Assembly: GCA_025363575.1 (NCBI GenBank)
Contig: JANYDM010000188.1
Span: forward strand, 1-41,101
Reading direction: 5' to 3'
DNA from: Betaproteobacteria bacterium
GTDB taxonomy: Bacteria; Pseudomonadota; Gammaproteobacteria; Burkholderiales; SG8-41
Length of the DNA: 41,101 nt
Under the pieces are notes generated by a model, which was given only the letters and a program-made list of their open reading frames with translations, was not told the origin of the DNA and ran no database searches. Below, piece by piece: positions 24,979 to 31,905 of the stretch; the stretch's first letter is position 1; every line of letters starts with the position of its first letter. Made by a program: the position numbers and the translations under genes.

Positions 24979-25081
24979 GCTCCGCCCTGCCTAACGGTGT
25001 ATAACTTGATCAGGGGCGGGCCGCAGTCGGACGAAATTCACCGGAGCAAAAATTCAGCGCGCAAATACGCCGGGCATCCAC

Positions 25082-27277
25082 GTGACGCCTTTCGAATTCA
25101 TCAAGCACATGCGCAGGGGCCAGGCTGCGATATTGCTGGCGGGCATCGCAGCGATCGTCGCCATGGCGATCCTGAGCTACCGTGCGATCGATCGCGAGCT
25201 GACTCAGTCGGCGTTGTCGCGCCGGTCTGCGCTGTCCTTTCTCGCGGCCACGCTGCTGACGGAAAAATTTGATCGCCTCGTCGACATCGGCGTCTCGCTG
25301 GCGTCGCGCGTGCACTTTCGCGAGCTTGTTGAAGCCGGCAAGTGGGGCGAAGCGGTCGACATCCTGCGCGAGGTGCCGGTGGATTTTCCGTTTATCGACC
25401 GCATCACGATCAATAACCTGGAGGGCACGCTGGTCGCCGACGTGCCGAGCGCGCCCGGCCTGGTTGGCCGGAATTTCTCTCATCGCGACTGGCACGCGGC
25501 TGTCGTGCAATCAGGGCGGCCGTACATCTCAAAAATCTATACGCGCACGGCGCTGCCCCGCGCCAACGTTTTCGTCGCAACGGTCCCCGTCCGCAACAGA
25601 GCGGGTGACATGAGCGCCATCCTGGTGCTGCAAGTGCGTGCGGATCGTTTTTTCGAGTGGGTGAAAAACGTCGATGTCGGCCGTGATGGCCTCATCTACG
25701 TCGTCGATCGCGAAGCCAAGGTGGCTTCCCATCCCCAATTCAGGGCGGCGGGCGAGCTCATCGATTATTCAGGCGTGCCCGTGGTGCAGAAAATGATGCA
25801 GGGCTTGCGCGGAATAGAAGTGGCGGCCGGGTCTGCGAACGAGGGCGAGCGCATTGTCGCCTACGAGCCCGTCGCAAAGTACGGATGGGGTGTCGCGCTT
25901 GAACAACCCGCCGATGCCGTGTTCGCTGCCAGGGATGAACAGCGCAAACAGATCCTGTTTGCGTATGGAACGATCCTGCTGCTCATCGCACTGTGCGCCG
26001 AGCTCGCGTCCCGCGTCGCCAGGGAGCGCGGCCGCGCGCAGGCTGCTCTTGCGCGCCAGGCGACGATATTGCAATCGATCATGGACAACATGGGCGACGG
26101 TGTCGCCGTGGCCGACGAGAACATGCGCGTGCTGCTGATTAACCCGGTAGCGCGACGCATCATCGGCCTCGGGCCGCTCGATCCGCCGCCAGCCAACTGG
26201 GCCACCGTGGAAGGCCGCTTCCTGCCCGACATGGTGACGCCGTTTCCGCCCGAACGTCTGTTCATCAGCCGCGCGCTGCGCGGCGAAAATGTGGACGACG
26301 AGGAAGTGTTTATCCGCAACCGGCGCTTTCCCGATGGACTCTGGATCAGCGGCAGCGCGCGGCCGGTCCGGATAGAAGGCGTCGTGCGGCAGGCAGTCGT
26401 CGTATGGCGCGATATCACCGAGCGCCGCCGCGCGGCCGGCCAGATCAAGGAACTGAACATAGAGCTCGCGCAGCACGCCGAGGAGCTCGAAACCACCAAC
26501 AAGGACCTTGAAAGCTTCAGCTATTCGATCTCGCACGATTTGCGCTCACCGCTGCGCGCGATCGACGGCTACGCGAAGATGCTCGAGGATGGCTATAAAG
26601 ACAGGCTCGACGGCGAAGGCCGGCGCCTGCTCGACGTCGTGCGCGGCAACTGCCACAGGATGGCGCTGCTGATCGACGACCTGCTCGAGTTTTCGCGCCT
26701 GGGCCGGCGGGCGATCGCGGCCGCCGGCCTCGACATGAATTCGGTGCTGCGCGAAGCGATCCGCGACGTCCGCGACGCGGATCCCGGCGCAAAGGTGCAA
26801 ATCGTCGCTGCCGATCTGCCGCGCGCGTGGGGCGACCGCGCGCTGCTGAAGCAGGTGTGGATCAACCTCCTGACCAACGCGATCAAGTTTTCCGCCCGCA
26901 CCGACCAGCCCGTCATCGAGATTGCCGGCTCCACAACCAGCGCGGAAAACATTTACCGCGTCACCGATCATGGTGCCGGCTTCGACATGCAGTACTACAA
27001 CAAGCTGTTCGGCGTGTTCCAGCGTCTGCACAGCAGCAAGGAATTTTCCGGCACCGGCGTCGGACTGGCCATCGTGCAGCGAGTGATCAACCGTCACGGC
27101 GGGCGCGTGTGGGCCGAAGGCAAGGTCAACGCCGGCGCGACCTTTTACTTCACGCTGCCGCTGGAAGACAGTGACGGCAACGTCAATCCCGTGACGGCGG
27201 CCGAGGGCGACAGCGGCGAGCGCGTGCCGCATCATGCCGCCCGCAGCGCCGCCGGCAATTCACGCAGTCCGCGCTAG
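25082..27277 (+). CDS. sensor histidine kinase: TM-Cache-TM-PAS-HisKA-HATPase
   Basis: A 731-residue membrane sensor. TM1 spans about 17-36, a dCache-like periplasmic sensor about 40-285, TM2 about 290-307, a PAS domain about 325-440 ending VVWRDITERRR, a coiled linker, then HisKA with phospho-acceptor His485 in SYSISHDLRSPLRA. HATPase_c has the N-box LLTNAIKFS, G1 DHGAGFD and G2 FSGTGVGLAIV. The C-terminal 40 residues look disordered. It uses a GTG start at 25082, the only start before TM1. No response regulator is adjacent, so it is an orphan kinase; related Cache kinases in Burkholderiales partner with distant regulators. The Cache ligand is unknown. Confidence 0.93.
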   Translation: MTPFEFIKHMRRGQAAILLAGIAAIVAMAILSYRAIDRELTQSALSRRSALSFLAATLLTEKFDRLVDIGVSLASRVHFRELVEAGKWGEAVDILREVPVDFPFIDRITINNLEGTLVADVPSAPGLVGRNFSHRDWHAAVVQSGRPYISKIYTRTALPRANVFVATVPVRNRAGDMSAILVLQVRADRFFEWVKNVDVGRDGLIYVVDREAKVASHPQFRAAGELIDYSGVPVVQKMMQGLRGIEVAAGSANEGERIVAYEPVAKYGWGVALEQPADAVFAARDEQRKQILFAYGTILLLIALCAELASRVARERGRAQAALARQATILQSIMDNMGDGVAVADENMRVLLINPVARRIIGLGPLDPPPANWATVEGRFLPDMVTPFPPERLFISRALRGENVDDEEVFIRNRRFPDGLWISGSARPVRIEGVVRQAVVVWRDITERRRAAGQIKELNIELAQHAEELETTNKDLESFSYSISHDLRSPLRAIDGYAKMLEDGYKDRLDGEGRRLLDVVRGNCHRMALLIDDLLEFSRLGRRAIAAAGLDMNSVLREAIRDVRDADPGAKVQIVAADLPRAWGDRALLKQVWINLLTNAIKFSARTDQPVIEIAGSTTSAENIYRVTDHGAGFDMQYYNKLFGVFQRLHSSKEFSGTGVGLAIVQRVINRHGGRVWAEGKVNAGATFYFTLPLEDSDGNVNPVTAAEGDSGERVPHHAARSAAGNSRSPR

Positions 27278-28017
27278 CGCAGATATTTACCGAACCACGC
27301 GAATACTTTTTTCCAGCCGTCCATCGCCGCGGCCACGCGATACTGCGCGCGGTCGACGGCGAAAAATGCATGACCGGCGTTCTCATAGGTCTGGATCTCG
27401 TATGTCTTGCCGTGCTTCTTGAGCGCCTCTTCGGTCCCGGCCGCATCGGCCGGCGAAGGGCGCGTGTCTTCGGCACCGAAAAAACACAGGATCGGGCATT
27501 GCATGTCTTTGGTGAAATCGATCGGCGCCGCCGGCTGGTGCGGCGTGAGGTCTTCAGGCTTGGCTACGACCCCGCCACCGTAACAGTCGATTACGGCGTC
27601 TATGCCTTTGAGCGTGCAGCCCGCGAGATAAGCCTGGCGCCCGCCCGAGCAATAGCCGATGACGCCCACCCTGCCATTGAGATAAGGCAGCGAGCGCAGA
27701 TGATCGATCGCGGCCTGCACATCGCCCATCGTGCGGTCGTCGGGCATGCCGCCAGCCGCGCGTATGCTGGCGCTGTTTTCCTCCGCCGTCGCCTTGCCTT
27801 CGCGGAACTGCAGGTTGGGCGACAGCGCCGCGTAACCATGGTGCGCGAAACGGCGCGCGATTTCCTTGGTCGAAATGTCCCAGCCGGGCATGTGGTGAAT
27901 AATGACGACGCCGGGAAACGGCCCGCCGCCGAGCGGCCGCGCGAGATAAGCGTCGATCTGGTCGCCGTTATGCCCGCGCAGGTGGATGGTTTCCGCCAAC
28001 TGGCCTTCGTAACTCAT
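27274..28017 (-). CDS. dienelactone hydrolase-family protein
   Basis: A 247-residue alpha/beta hydrolase of the DLH family. The triad is visible as Cys123 (IGYCSGGR), Asp184 (FGAEDTRP) and His216 (ENAGHAFF). Dienelactone hydrolases open the lactone of the modified ortho-cleavage pathway, but most family members have other, unknown substrates. ATG at 28017 is chosen because AGGAG sits 8 bases upstream; an in-frame start at 28086 lacks one. No chlorocatechol genes are near. It overlaps the convergent kinase gene by 4 bases and is divergent from the Bug gene at 28196. Confidence 0.92.
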   Translation of the reverse strand: MSYEGQLAETIHLRGHNGDQIDAYLARPLGGGPFPGVVIIHHMPGWDISTKEIARRFAHHGYAALSPNLQFREGKATAEENSASIRAAGGMPDDRTMGDVQAAIDHLRSLPYLNGRVGVIGYCSGGRQAYLAGCTLKGIDAVIDCYGGGVVAKPEDLTPHQPAAPIDFTKDMQCPILCFFGAEDTRPSPADAAGTEEALKKHGKTYEIQTYENAGHAFFAVDRAQYRVAAAMDGWKKVFAWFGKYLR

Positions 28018-28195
28018 TGCGCCTGCTCCTGTGGTTGATTCGATGGTGAACGCGAATATTACAATCGTCGCCCGCCCGCGCGCCACCTCTTCCCGAGCGC
28101 CGCCGGAAAATTCGATGCGGGTGCGCTAAACTGCCCGCCATAATCATGCTGCGTCCCGGGGAATTTGAGATGCTGAACGACGGCGGGCAAGAACC

Positions 28196-29164
28196 ATGAG
28201 AGGACATCCCGCATTAACGATCCTGTTCGCGCTCGCGACGCACGCCATGACAGGCGCGGCGGCGGCACAAGATTACCCGGCGCGGCCGGTGCGCATCGTC
28301 GTCGCGTTTCCCGCCGGCGGCGGCAATGACATCATCGCGCGCTTTTTTTCCACGCGCCTTACGCCGCGCCTCGGCCAGCAGATCGTGATCGACAACCGCG
28401 GCGGCGCGAGCGGCATCATCGGCACCGACATCGTCGCGCGCGCGGCACCCGACGGTTACACGCTGCTGTTCACGTCGTTGACGCACTCGATGAACGAGGC
28501 GATCACCAAGCTGCCGTACGACACGCTGAAGTCGTTCGCACCGGTGGCCATGCTGGGCCGCGGCACCAACGTGCTGGTGGTCAGTCCGGCCTTGCCCGTG
28601 CGCACGCTGCCGGAGTTCATCGCGCTGGCGAAAGCGAAGCCGGGAAAGATCAACTACGCTTCGACTGGCGTCGCGGGCATGCATCATTTCGGCGGCGAGA
28701 TGTTCAAGCGCGCGGCCGGCATCGACATCACGCATGTGCCCTTCAAGGGCGGCGGTCCGGCGCAGATAGCCGTCATGGCAGGCGAAGTCGACATGATGTT
28801 CTCGACACTGCCGCTCGCGCTGCCGCACATCCGCACCGGACGCCTGCGCCCGCTCGCCGTCGGCAGCACGACGCGTTCGCCGCTGCTGCCGGAATTGCCG
28901 ACGCTGAATGAAAGCGGCGCGCCGGGTTACGAATTCACGGTATTCTGGGGCATCGTTGCGCCCACCGCCGCACCGGCAGCCGTCGTCCGGCGGCTCAACG
29001 CGGAGTTCAATACGATACTGTCGGATCCCGAAGCCGCGAAACAGCTCGCGACCGAAGGCGCTGAAGTCACGGTTTGGACGCCCGCCCAGTTCGGCAGGCT
29101 GCTTGCCGACAACGTAGCGTTGTGGAAGCGCGTGGCGCGCGATTCCAATATCCGCGCCGAATAG
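28196..29164 (+). CDS. Bug/TctC-family periplasmic substrate-binding protein
   Basis: A 322-residue Bug receptor with a signal peptide ending AAA-QDYP, followed by RPVRIVVAFPAGGGNDIIAR, DNRGGASGIIGTDIVARAA, PDGYTLLFTSLTHSMN, LPYDTLKSFAPVAML, PALPVRTLPEFIALAKAKPG, HVPFKGGGPAQIAVMAGEVDMMF and ELPTLNESGAPGY. The next Bug gene begins at the base after its stop, so the two are certainly co-transcribed and probably translationally coupled. Together with the dioxygenase at 30182 it forms the second Bug-Bug-TauD module of the window. Ligand unknown. Confidence 0.93.
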   Translation: MRGHPALTILFALATHAMTGAAAAQDYPARPVRIVVAFPAGGGNDIIARFFSTRLTPRLGQQIVIDNRGGASGIIGTDIVARAAPDGYTLLFTSLTHSMNEAITKLPYDTLKSFAPVAMLGRGTNVLVVSPALPVRTLPEFIALAKAKPGKINYASTGVAGMHHFGGEMFKRAAGIDITHVPFKGGGPAQIAVMAGEVDMMFSTLPLALPHIRTGRLRPLAVGSTTRSPLLPELPTLNESGAPGYEFTVFWGIVAPTAAPAAVVRRLNAEFNTILSDPEAAKQLATEGAEVTVWTPAQFGRLLADNVALWKRVARDSNIRAE

Positions 29165-30127
29165 ATGCAATGCGCTTTTCTCGCATTTGCCGGCGCCGCC
29201 ATGGCGATCGCATTGCCATGCGCGGCCCAGCAGTATCCGTTCAAGCCCATCCGCATCATCAATACGACATCCGCGGGCGGCCCGGCCGAATTGACCGCGC
29301 GCCTGATCGGACAGCGATTTACGGAAGCGTGGGGTCAGCAGGTCGTCGTCGATAACCGCACCGGCGCCGGCGGACTCATAGGCGCCGAACTGGTAGCGCG
29401 CGCGGCGCCCGACGGCTATACCCTGCTGCTCGGCTCCGGCTCGTCGATGGTCATCGCGCCGCAGTTGCAGACAACGCCTGCGTACGATGCGCTGCGCGAT
29501 TTCGCGCCGGTCGGCATCGTCGTCATGGCGCCGTTCGTGCTGGTCGTTCATCCGTCCGTGCCGGCGAAGACAGTGCCGGAACTCGTGGCGGCGGCGAAAG
29601 CGCGCCCGGGTTTCTACAATTTCGCCTCGGCCGGCACCGGCAGCACCGCGCATCTGGGGGCTGAGCAACTGAAGATGCTCGCCGGCATCGACATCCGGCA
29701 CGTACCGTATAAAGGCGCGCTGCCGGCGGCCGCCGATCTCGCCGCAGGCCAGGTGCAGATACTTTTCAACAGCATGGCCACTGCATTGCCGCATGTGAAT
29801 TCGGGTCGCATCACGCTGGTTGCAACCGGCGCCGCCGCGCGCTCACCGCTGATTCCTGACACGCCCACTATCGCCGAGACCTATCCCGGTTTCGAAGTAG
29901 TGACGTGGTACAGCATCGCCGCGCCGGCCCGGACACCGCGCGCGCTGGTGCTGAAATTGAACGGTGAAATCGCGCGCGCGCTTGCCAACCCCGATATGAT
30001 CGCGCGCTTTTCCGGGCTTGGACTCGATCCCCATCCAACCACGCCTGACGAGATGGCGGACTACCTCAAAAGCGAGATTGCAAAATGGGGCAAAGTCATC
30101 CGCGCCGCTGGCGTCAAGGCGGACTGA
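29165..30127 (+). CDS. Bug/TctC-family periplasmic substrate-binding protein
   Basis: A 320-residue Bug receptor. The ATG directly abuts the preceding TAG, with no room for a separate leader. The signal peptide ends CAA-QQYP; then KPIRIINTTSAGGPAELTAR, DNRTGAGGLIGAELVARAA, PDGYTLLLGSG, AYDALRDFAPVGIV, HPSVPAKTVPELVAAAKARPG, HVPYKGALPAAADLAAGQV and DTPTIAETYPGF. The first loop, TSAGGPAE, differs from the usual PxGGGxD, so the ligand may differ from that of its partner. The dioxygenase gene follows after 54 bases. Confidence 0.93.
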   Translation: MQCAFLAFAGAAMAIALPCAAQQYPFKPIRIINTTSAGGPAELTARLIGQRFTEAWGQQVVVDNRTGAGGLIGAELVARAAPDGYTLLLGSGSSMVIAPQLQTTPAYDALRDFAPVGIVVMAPFVLVVHPSVPAKTVPELVAAAKARPGFYNFASAGTGSTAHLGAEQLKMLAGIDIRHVPYKGALPAAADLAAGQVQILFNSMATALPHVNSGRITLVATGAAARSPLIPDTPTIAETYPGFEVVTWYSIAAPARTPRALVLKLNGEIARALANPDMIARFSGLGLDPHPTTPDEMADYLKSEIAKWGKVIRAAGVKAD

Positions 30128-30181
30128 ACGACGGGTGGCGGCTGCGGCCTGTGCTATGGTTTCGCCTGGAGGAACAAGATC

Positions 30182-31072
30182 ATGATCGACGTCCGGCCCG
30201 TCGCGCCGAAATTCGGCGCCGAAATCCGCGGTGTCGACGTGCGCAGGCTCGACGTCGCGGCGTTCGACACCGTTTACCGCGCTTTTCTGGACCACATCGC
30301 GATCGTGATTCGCGGCCAGCAGCTCGACGAGCAGGCGTTTCTGGATTTCAGCGCGCGCTTCGGCGAACTCAAGGTGCATATCACCAAAAAAGCGCAACAC
30401 CCGCGCTATCCGCACTTGCTGCTGATGGACAATCGCATGCTCGACACGCGCATAGGCGTGGAGGAGAAAACAGCGCCGCCGCTGCTGGTGAAAATCGGCA
30501 ACGTCTGGCATACCGACACGAGCTACGATTACGTGACGGCCAAAGCAACCGGCATGTACGCAGTCAACGTGCCGGGCACCGGCGGCGATACGCTGTTTGC
30601 GAATTCCTATGCGGCGTACGACACCCTGCCTGCGGCGCTGAGAAAAAAGATCGAGGGCCTGTCGGCGACCTACGTCTATGGCGGCCGCCTCAAGCGCCAG
30701 CAGGAGCGCATGGAGGACGCTGAGCGCGGCCGTCCGGCAGCGCTGCATCCGCTCGTGCAGGTGCATGCAGAGACCGGACGCAAAACGCTCTATTTCAACG
30801 ATGGGCAGATCATCAGCATCGCGGGCGTAAGTGCGGACGAAAGCAACGCGCTGATCGCAGAACTGGCGCGCCACACCGCCAGCACCGACGGCGACTACCG
30901 GCACAAGTGGCAGGCCGGCGACGTCGTCCTGTGGGACAACCGTTGCTCGATCCACTGCGCAACCGGCGACTATCCGGTCAACGAGCGGCGCACGAATTGG
31001 CGCTCGACCATCATGGAACCGGGCTGGCAGAAACAGGCACAGCGCATGGACCACACGCACGCGGCGGGCTAG
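30182..31072 (+). CDS. TauD/TfdA-family Fe(II)/2-oxoglutarate dioxygenase
   Basis: A 296-residue 2-oxoglutarate-dependent dioxygenase. The iron ligands are H110 and D112 (VWHTDTSY) and H258 (NRCSIHCATGDY); the 2-oxoglutarate arginine lies in ERRTNWRS (270 or 274). It has the N-terminal GAEIRGVDV block. GGAGGAA about 9 bases before ATG 30182 supports the start. It shares only family-level blocks with the dioxygenase at 6845, so the two are diverged paralogues with probably different substrates. It follows two Bug genes and is followed by paired hairpins. Confidence 0.93.
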   Translation: MIDVRPVAPKFGAEIRGVDVRRLDVAAFDTVYRAFLDHIAIVIRGQQLDEQAFLDFSARFGELKVHITKKAQHPRYPHLLLMDNRMLDTRIGVEEKTAPPLLVKIGNVWHTDTSYDYVTAKATGMYAVNVPGTGGDTLFANSYAAYDTLPAALRKKIEGLSATYVYGGRLKRQQERMEDAERGRPAALHPLVQVHAETGRKTLYFNDGQIISIAGVSADESNALIAELARHTASTDGDYRHKWQAGDVVLWDNRCSIHCATGDYPVNERRTNWRSTIMEPGWQKQAQRMDHTHAAG

Positions 31073-31102
31073 GTCGCGGCTTGCCTTTTCATTATTGGAA
31101 AG

Positions 31103-31138
31103 ATCGTCGCCGGCTTGCGACAAAAAAACGGCGACGAT
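31103..31138. terminator. hairpin after the dioxygenase gene
   Basis: ATCGTCGCCG (31103-31112) pairs perfectly with CGGCGACGAT (31129-31138) around a 16-base loop that contains seven A. It begins 31 bases after the dioxygenase stop. It may end transcription or protect the mRNA 3' end; there is no T-run after the plus-strand stem, so intrinsic termination is not clear. Confidence 0.4.
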
Positions 31139-31230
31139 TAAGTGCGCCGGCAATCCTGGTCGCCGCGCAAGTCGCCGACCAGATAGTGGAAGGCCGCGCG
31201 AAAAAGTTTTTGCAGCAGGGGGGTAGTACG

Positions 31231-31264
31231 GCGGCCGTCGGTGCCTCAGGCACAGGACGGCCGC
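31231..31264. terminator. nested hairpin between convergent genes, possible bidirectional terminator
   Basis: GCGGCCGTC (31231-31239) pairs perfectly with GACGGCCGC (31256-31264), and inside it GTGCC pairs with GGCAC around TCA. It lies between the 3' ends of the convergent dioxygenase (plus) and winged-helix (minus) genes. A T-rich GCTTTCG follows on the plus strand; the position suits a bidirectional stop. Confidence 0.5.
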
Positions 31265-31292
31265 GCTTTCGTCCGCAGACGCTCTTGCCGGG

Positions 31293-31541
31293 CTAAGTCT
31301 TTTGAGCCTTGGCTTTGCGCCCGGGTGCCGCCGGCGGGATATAGCCGGACACGCGGCAGCTCATGCCGTCGATCTGCTTGCCGTCGACGAATCGAATCGA
31401 GCGGCACATCATGACGTCGCCCTTGGCGGAAAGGTCCGACATTCCGCGCCGAACCGTCGCCAGCGACATGCCCGTTGCGGCGGCAATTTCCGAGTCGAGC
31501 TGCTCGCCGTGGTTCTTCAGGTATTGCAGTATTTCCTGCAT
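31293..31541 (-). CDS. small winged-helix DNA-binding protein
   Basis: An 82-residue protein. The first 50 residues form a compact helix-turn-helix: MQEILQYLKNHG, then SEIAAATGMSLATVRRGMSDL as recognition helix pair, then a wing GDVMMCRSIRFVDGK. The tail is Ala/Lys-rich. This resembles FaeA/MarR-type mini-regulators; no effector domain is present. AAGGAG is 8 bases before the ATG. It is divergent from the FtsH-like gene and may regulate it or itself through the dyad at 31708. Confidence 0.65.
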   Translation of the reverse strand: MQEILQYLKNHGEQLDSEIAAATGMSLATVRRGMSDLSAKGDVMMCRSIRFVDGKQIDGMSCRVSGYIPPAAPGRKAKAQKT

Positions 31542-31707
31542 TTCAACACTCCTTTTTCACCCGCCGGCTATGAATGGGGCGATGGCCGCGCCACCAGCTT
31601 TTGGGGGGACGTATGATACTCGAAAACGGAGCTTTACGGTAACTTAACTTGTACACGTCCGGTAAAAGCGCGAGTCGCAAAGAATGTGACCGCGCGCACA
31701 CTGCTTC

Positions 31708-31722
31708 CAGACGTGCCGTCTG
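31708..31722. promoter_or_regulatory. dyad CAGACG-TGC-CGTCTG, candidate operator
   Basis: A perfect 6-base inverted repeat with a 3-base centre. It ends 13 bases upstream of the -35 hexamer of the candidate promoter for the FtsH-like gene, a normal place for an activator or repressor site. The divergent winged-helix gene is the obvious candidate ligand. Binding is inferred only. Confidence 0.4.
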
Positions 31723-31735
31723 TGACGTATTTACC

Positions 31736-31764
31736 TTGACGTTTCCATGTGCTGACGTTAAAAA
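31736..31764 (+). promoter_or_regulatory. candidate sigma-70 promoter for the FtsH-like gene
   Basis: TTGACG (31736-31741), 5 of 6 matches to -35, is followed after exactly 17 bases by TAAAAA (31759-31764), 4 of 6 to -10. It would give a leader of about 135 bases before the TTG at 31906. Confidence 0.42.
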
Positions 31765-31905
31765 ATCGGCTCGCAGGTGTGATACCGTACCGAACTGCAA
31801 TCCCGGTTGATTTACGGGATTTACGGCGCCGCGGAACCCGCCGGCCCGCCAAACCCGGCATCGAAACTTTTCCACCGCGTCGCTGCACATTTAAGAGAAG
31901 CCGCC

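Larger units (their letters stand above)
31542..31905. other. 364-base divergent regulatory region
   Basis: No convincing gene lies here; the open frames are shadows. The stretch is more AT-rich than its surroundings. It carries the dyad at 31708-31722, the promoter at 31736-31764 and, at 31809-31826, GATTTACGG twice in tandem. It must hold the promoter of the winged-helix gene on the minus strand as well. Confidence 0.6.

Noticed and set aside
28214..29794. Minus-strand frame of 526 codons opposite two Bug genes
   Set aside because: Spans two true genes and lacks any recognisable domain; antisense shadow.
31807..31905. Upstream TTG start of the FtsH-like gene
   Set aside because: It would add 33 residues of unlikely sequence before TM1, while TTG 31906 has a Shine-Dalgarno; the leader also holds tandem GATTTACGG repeats.
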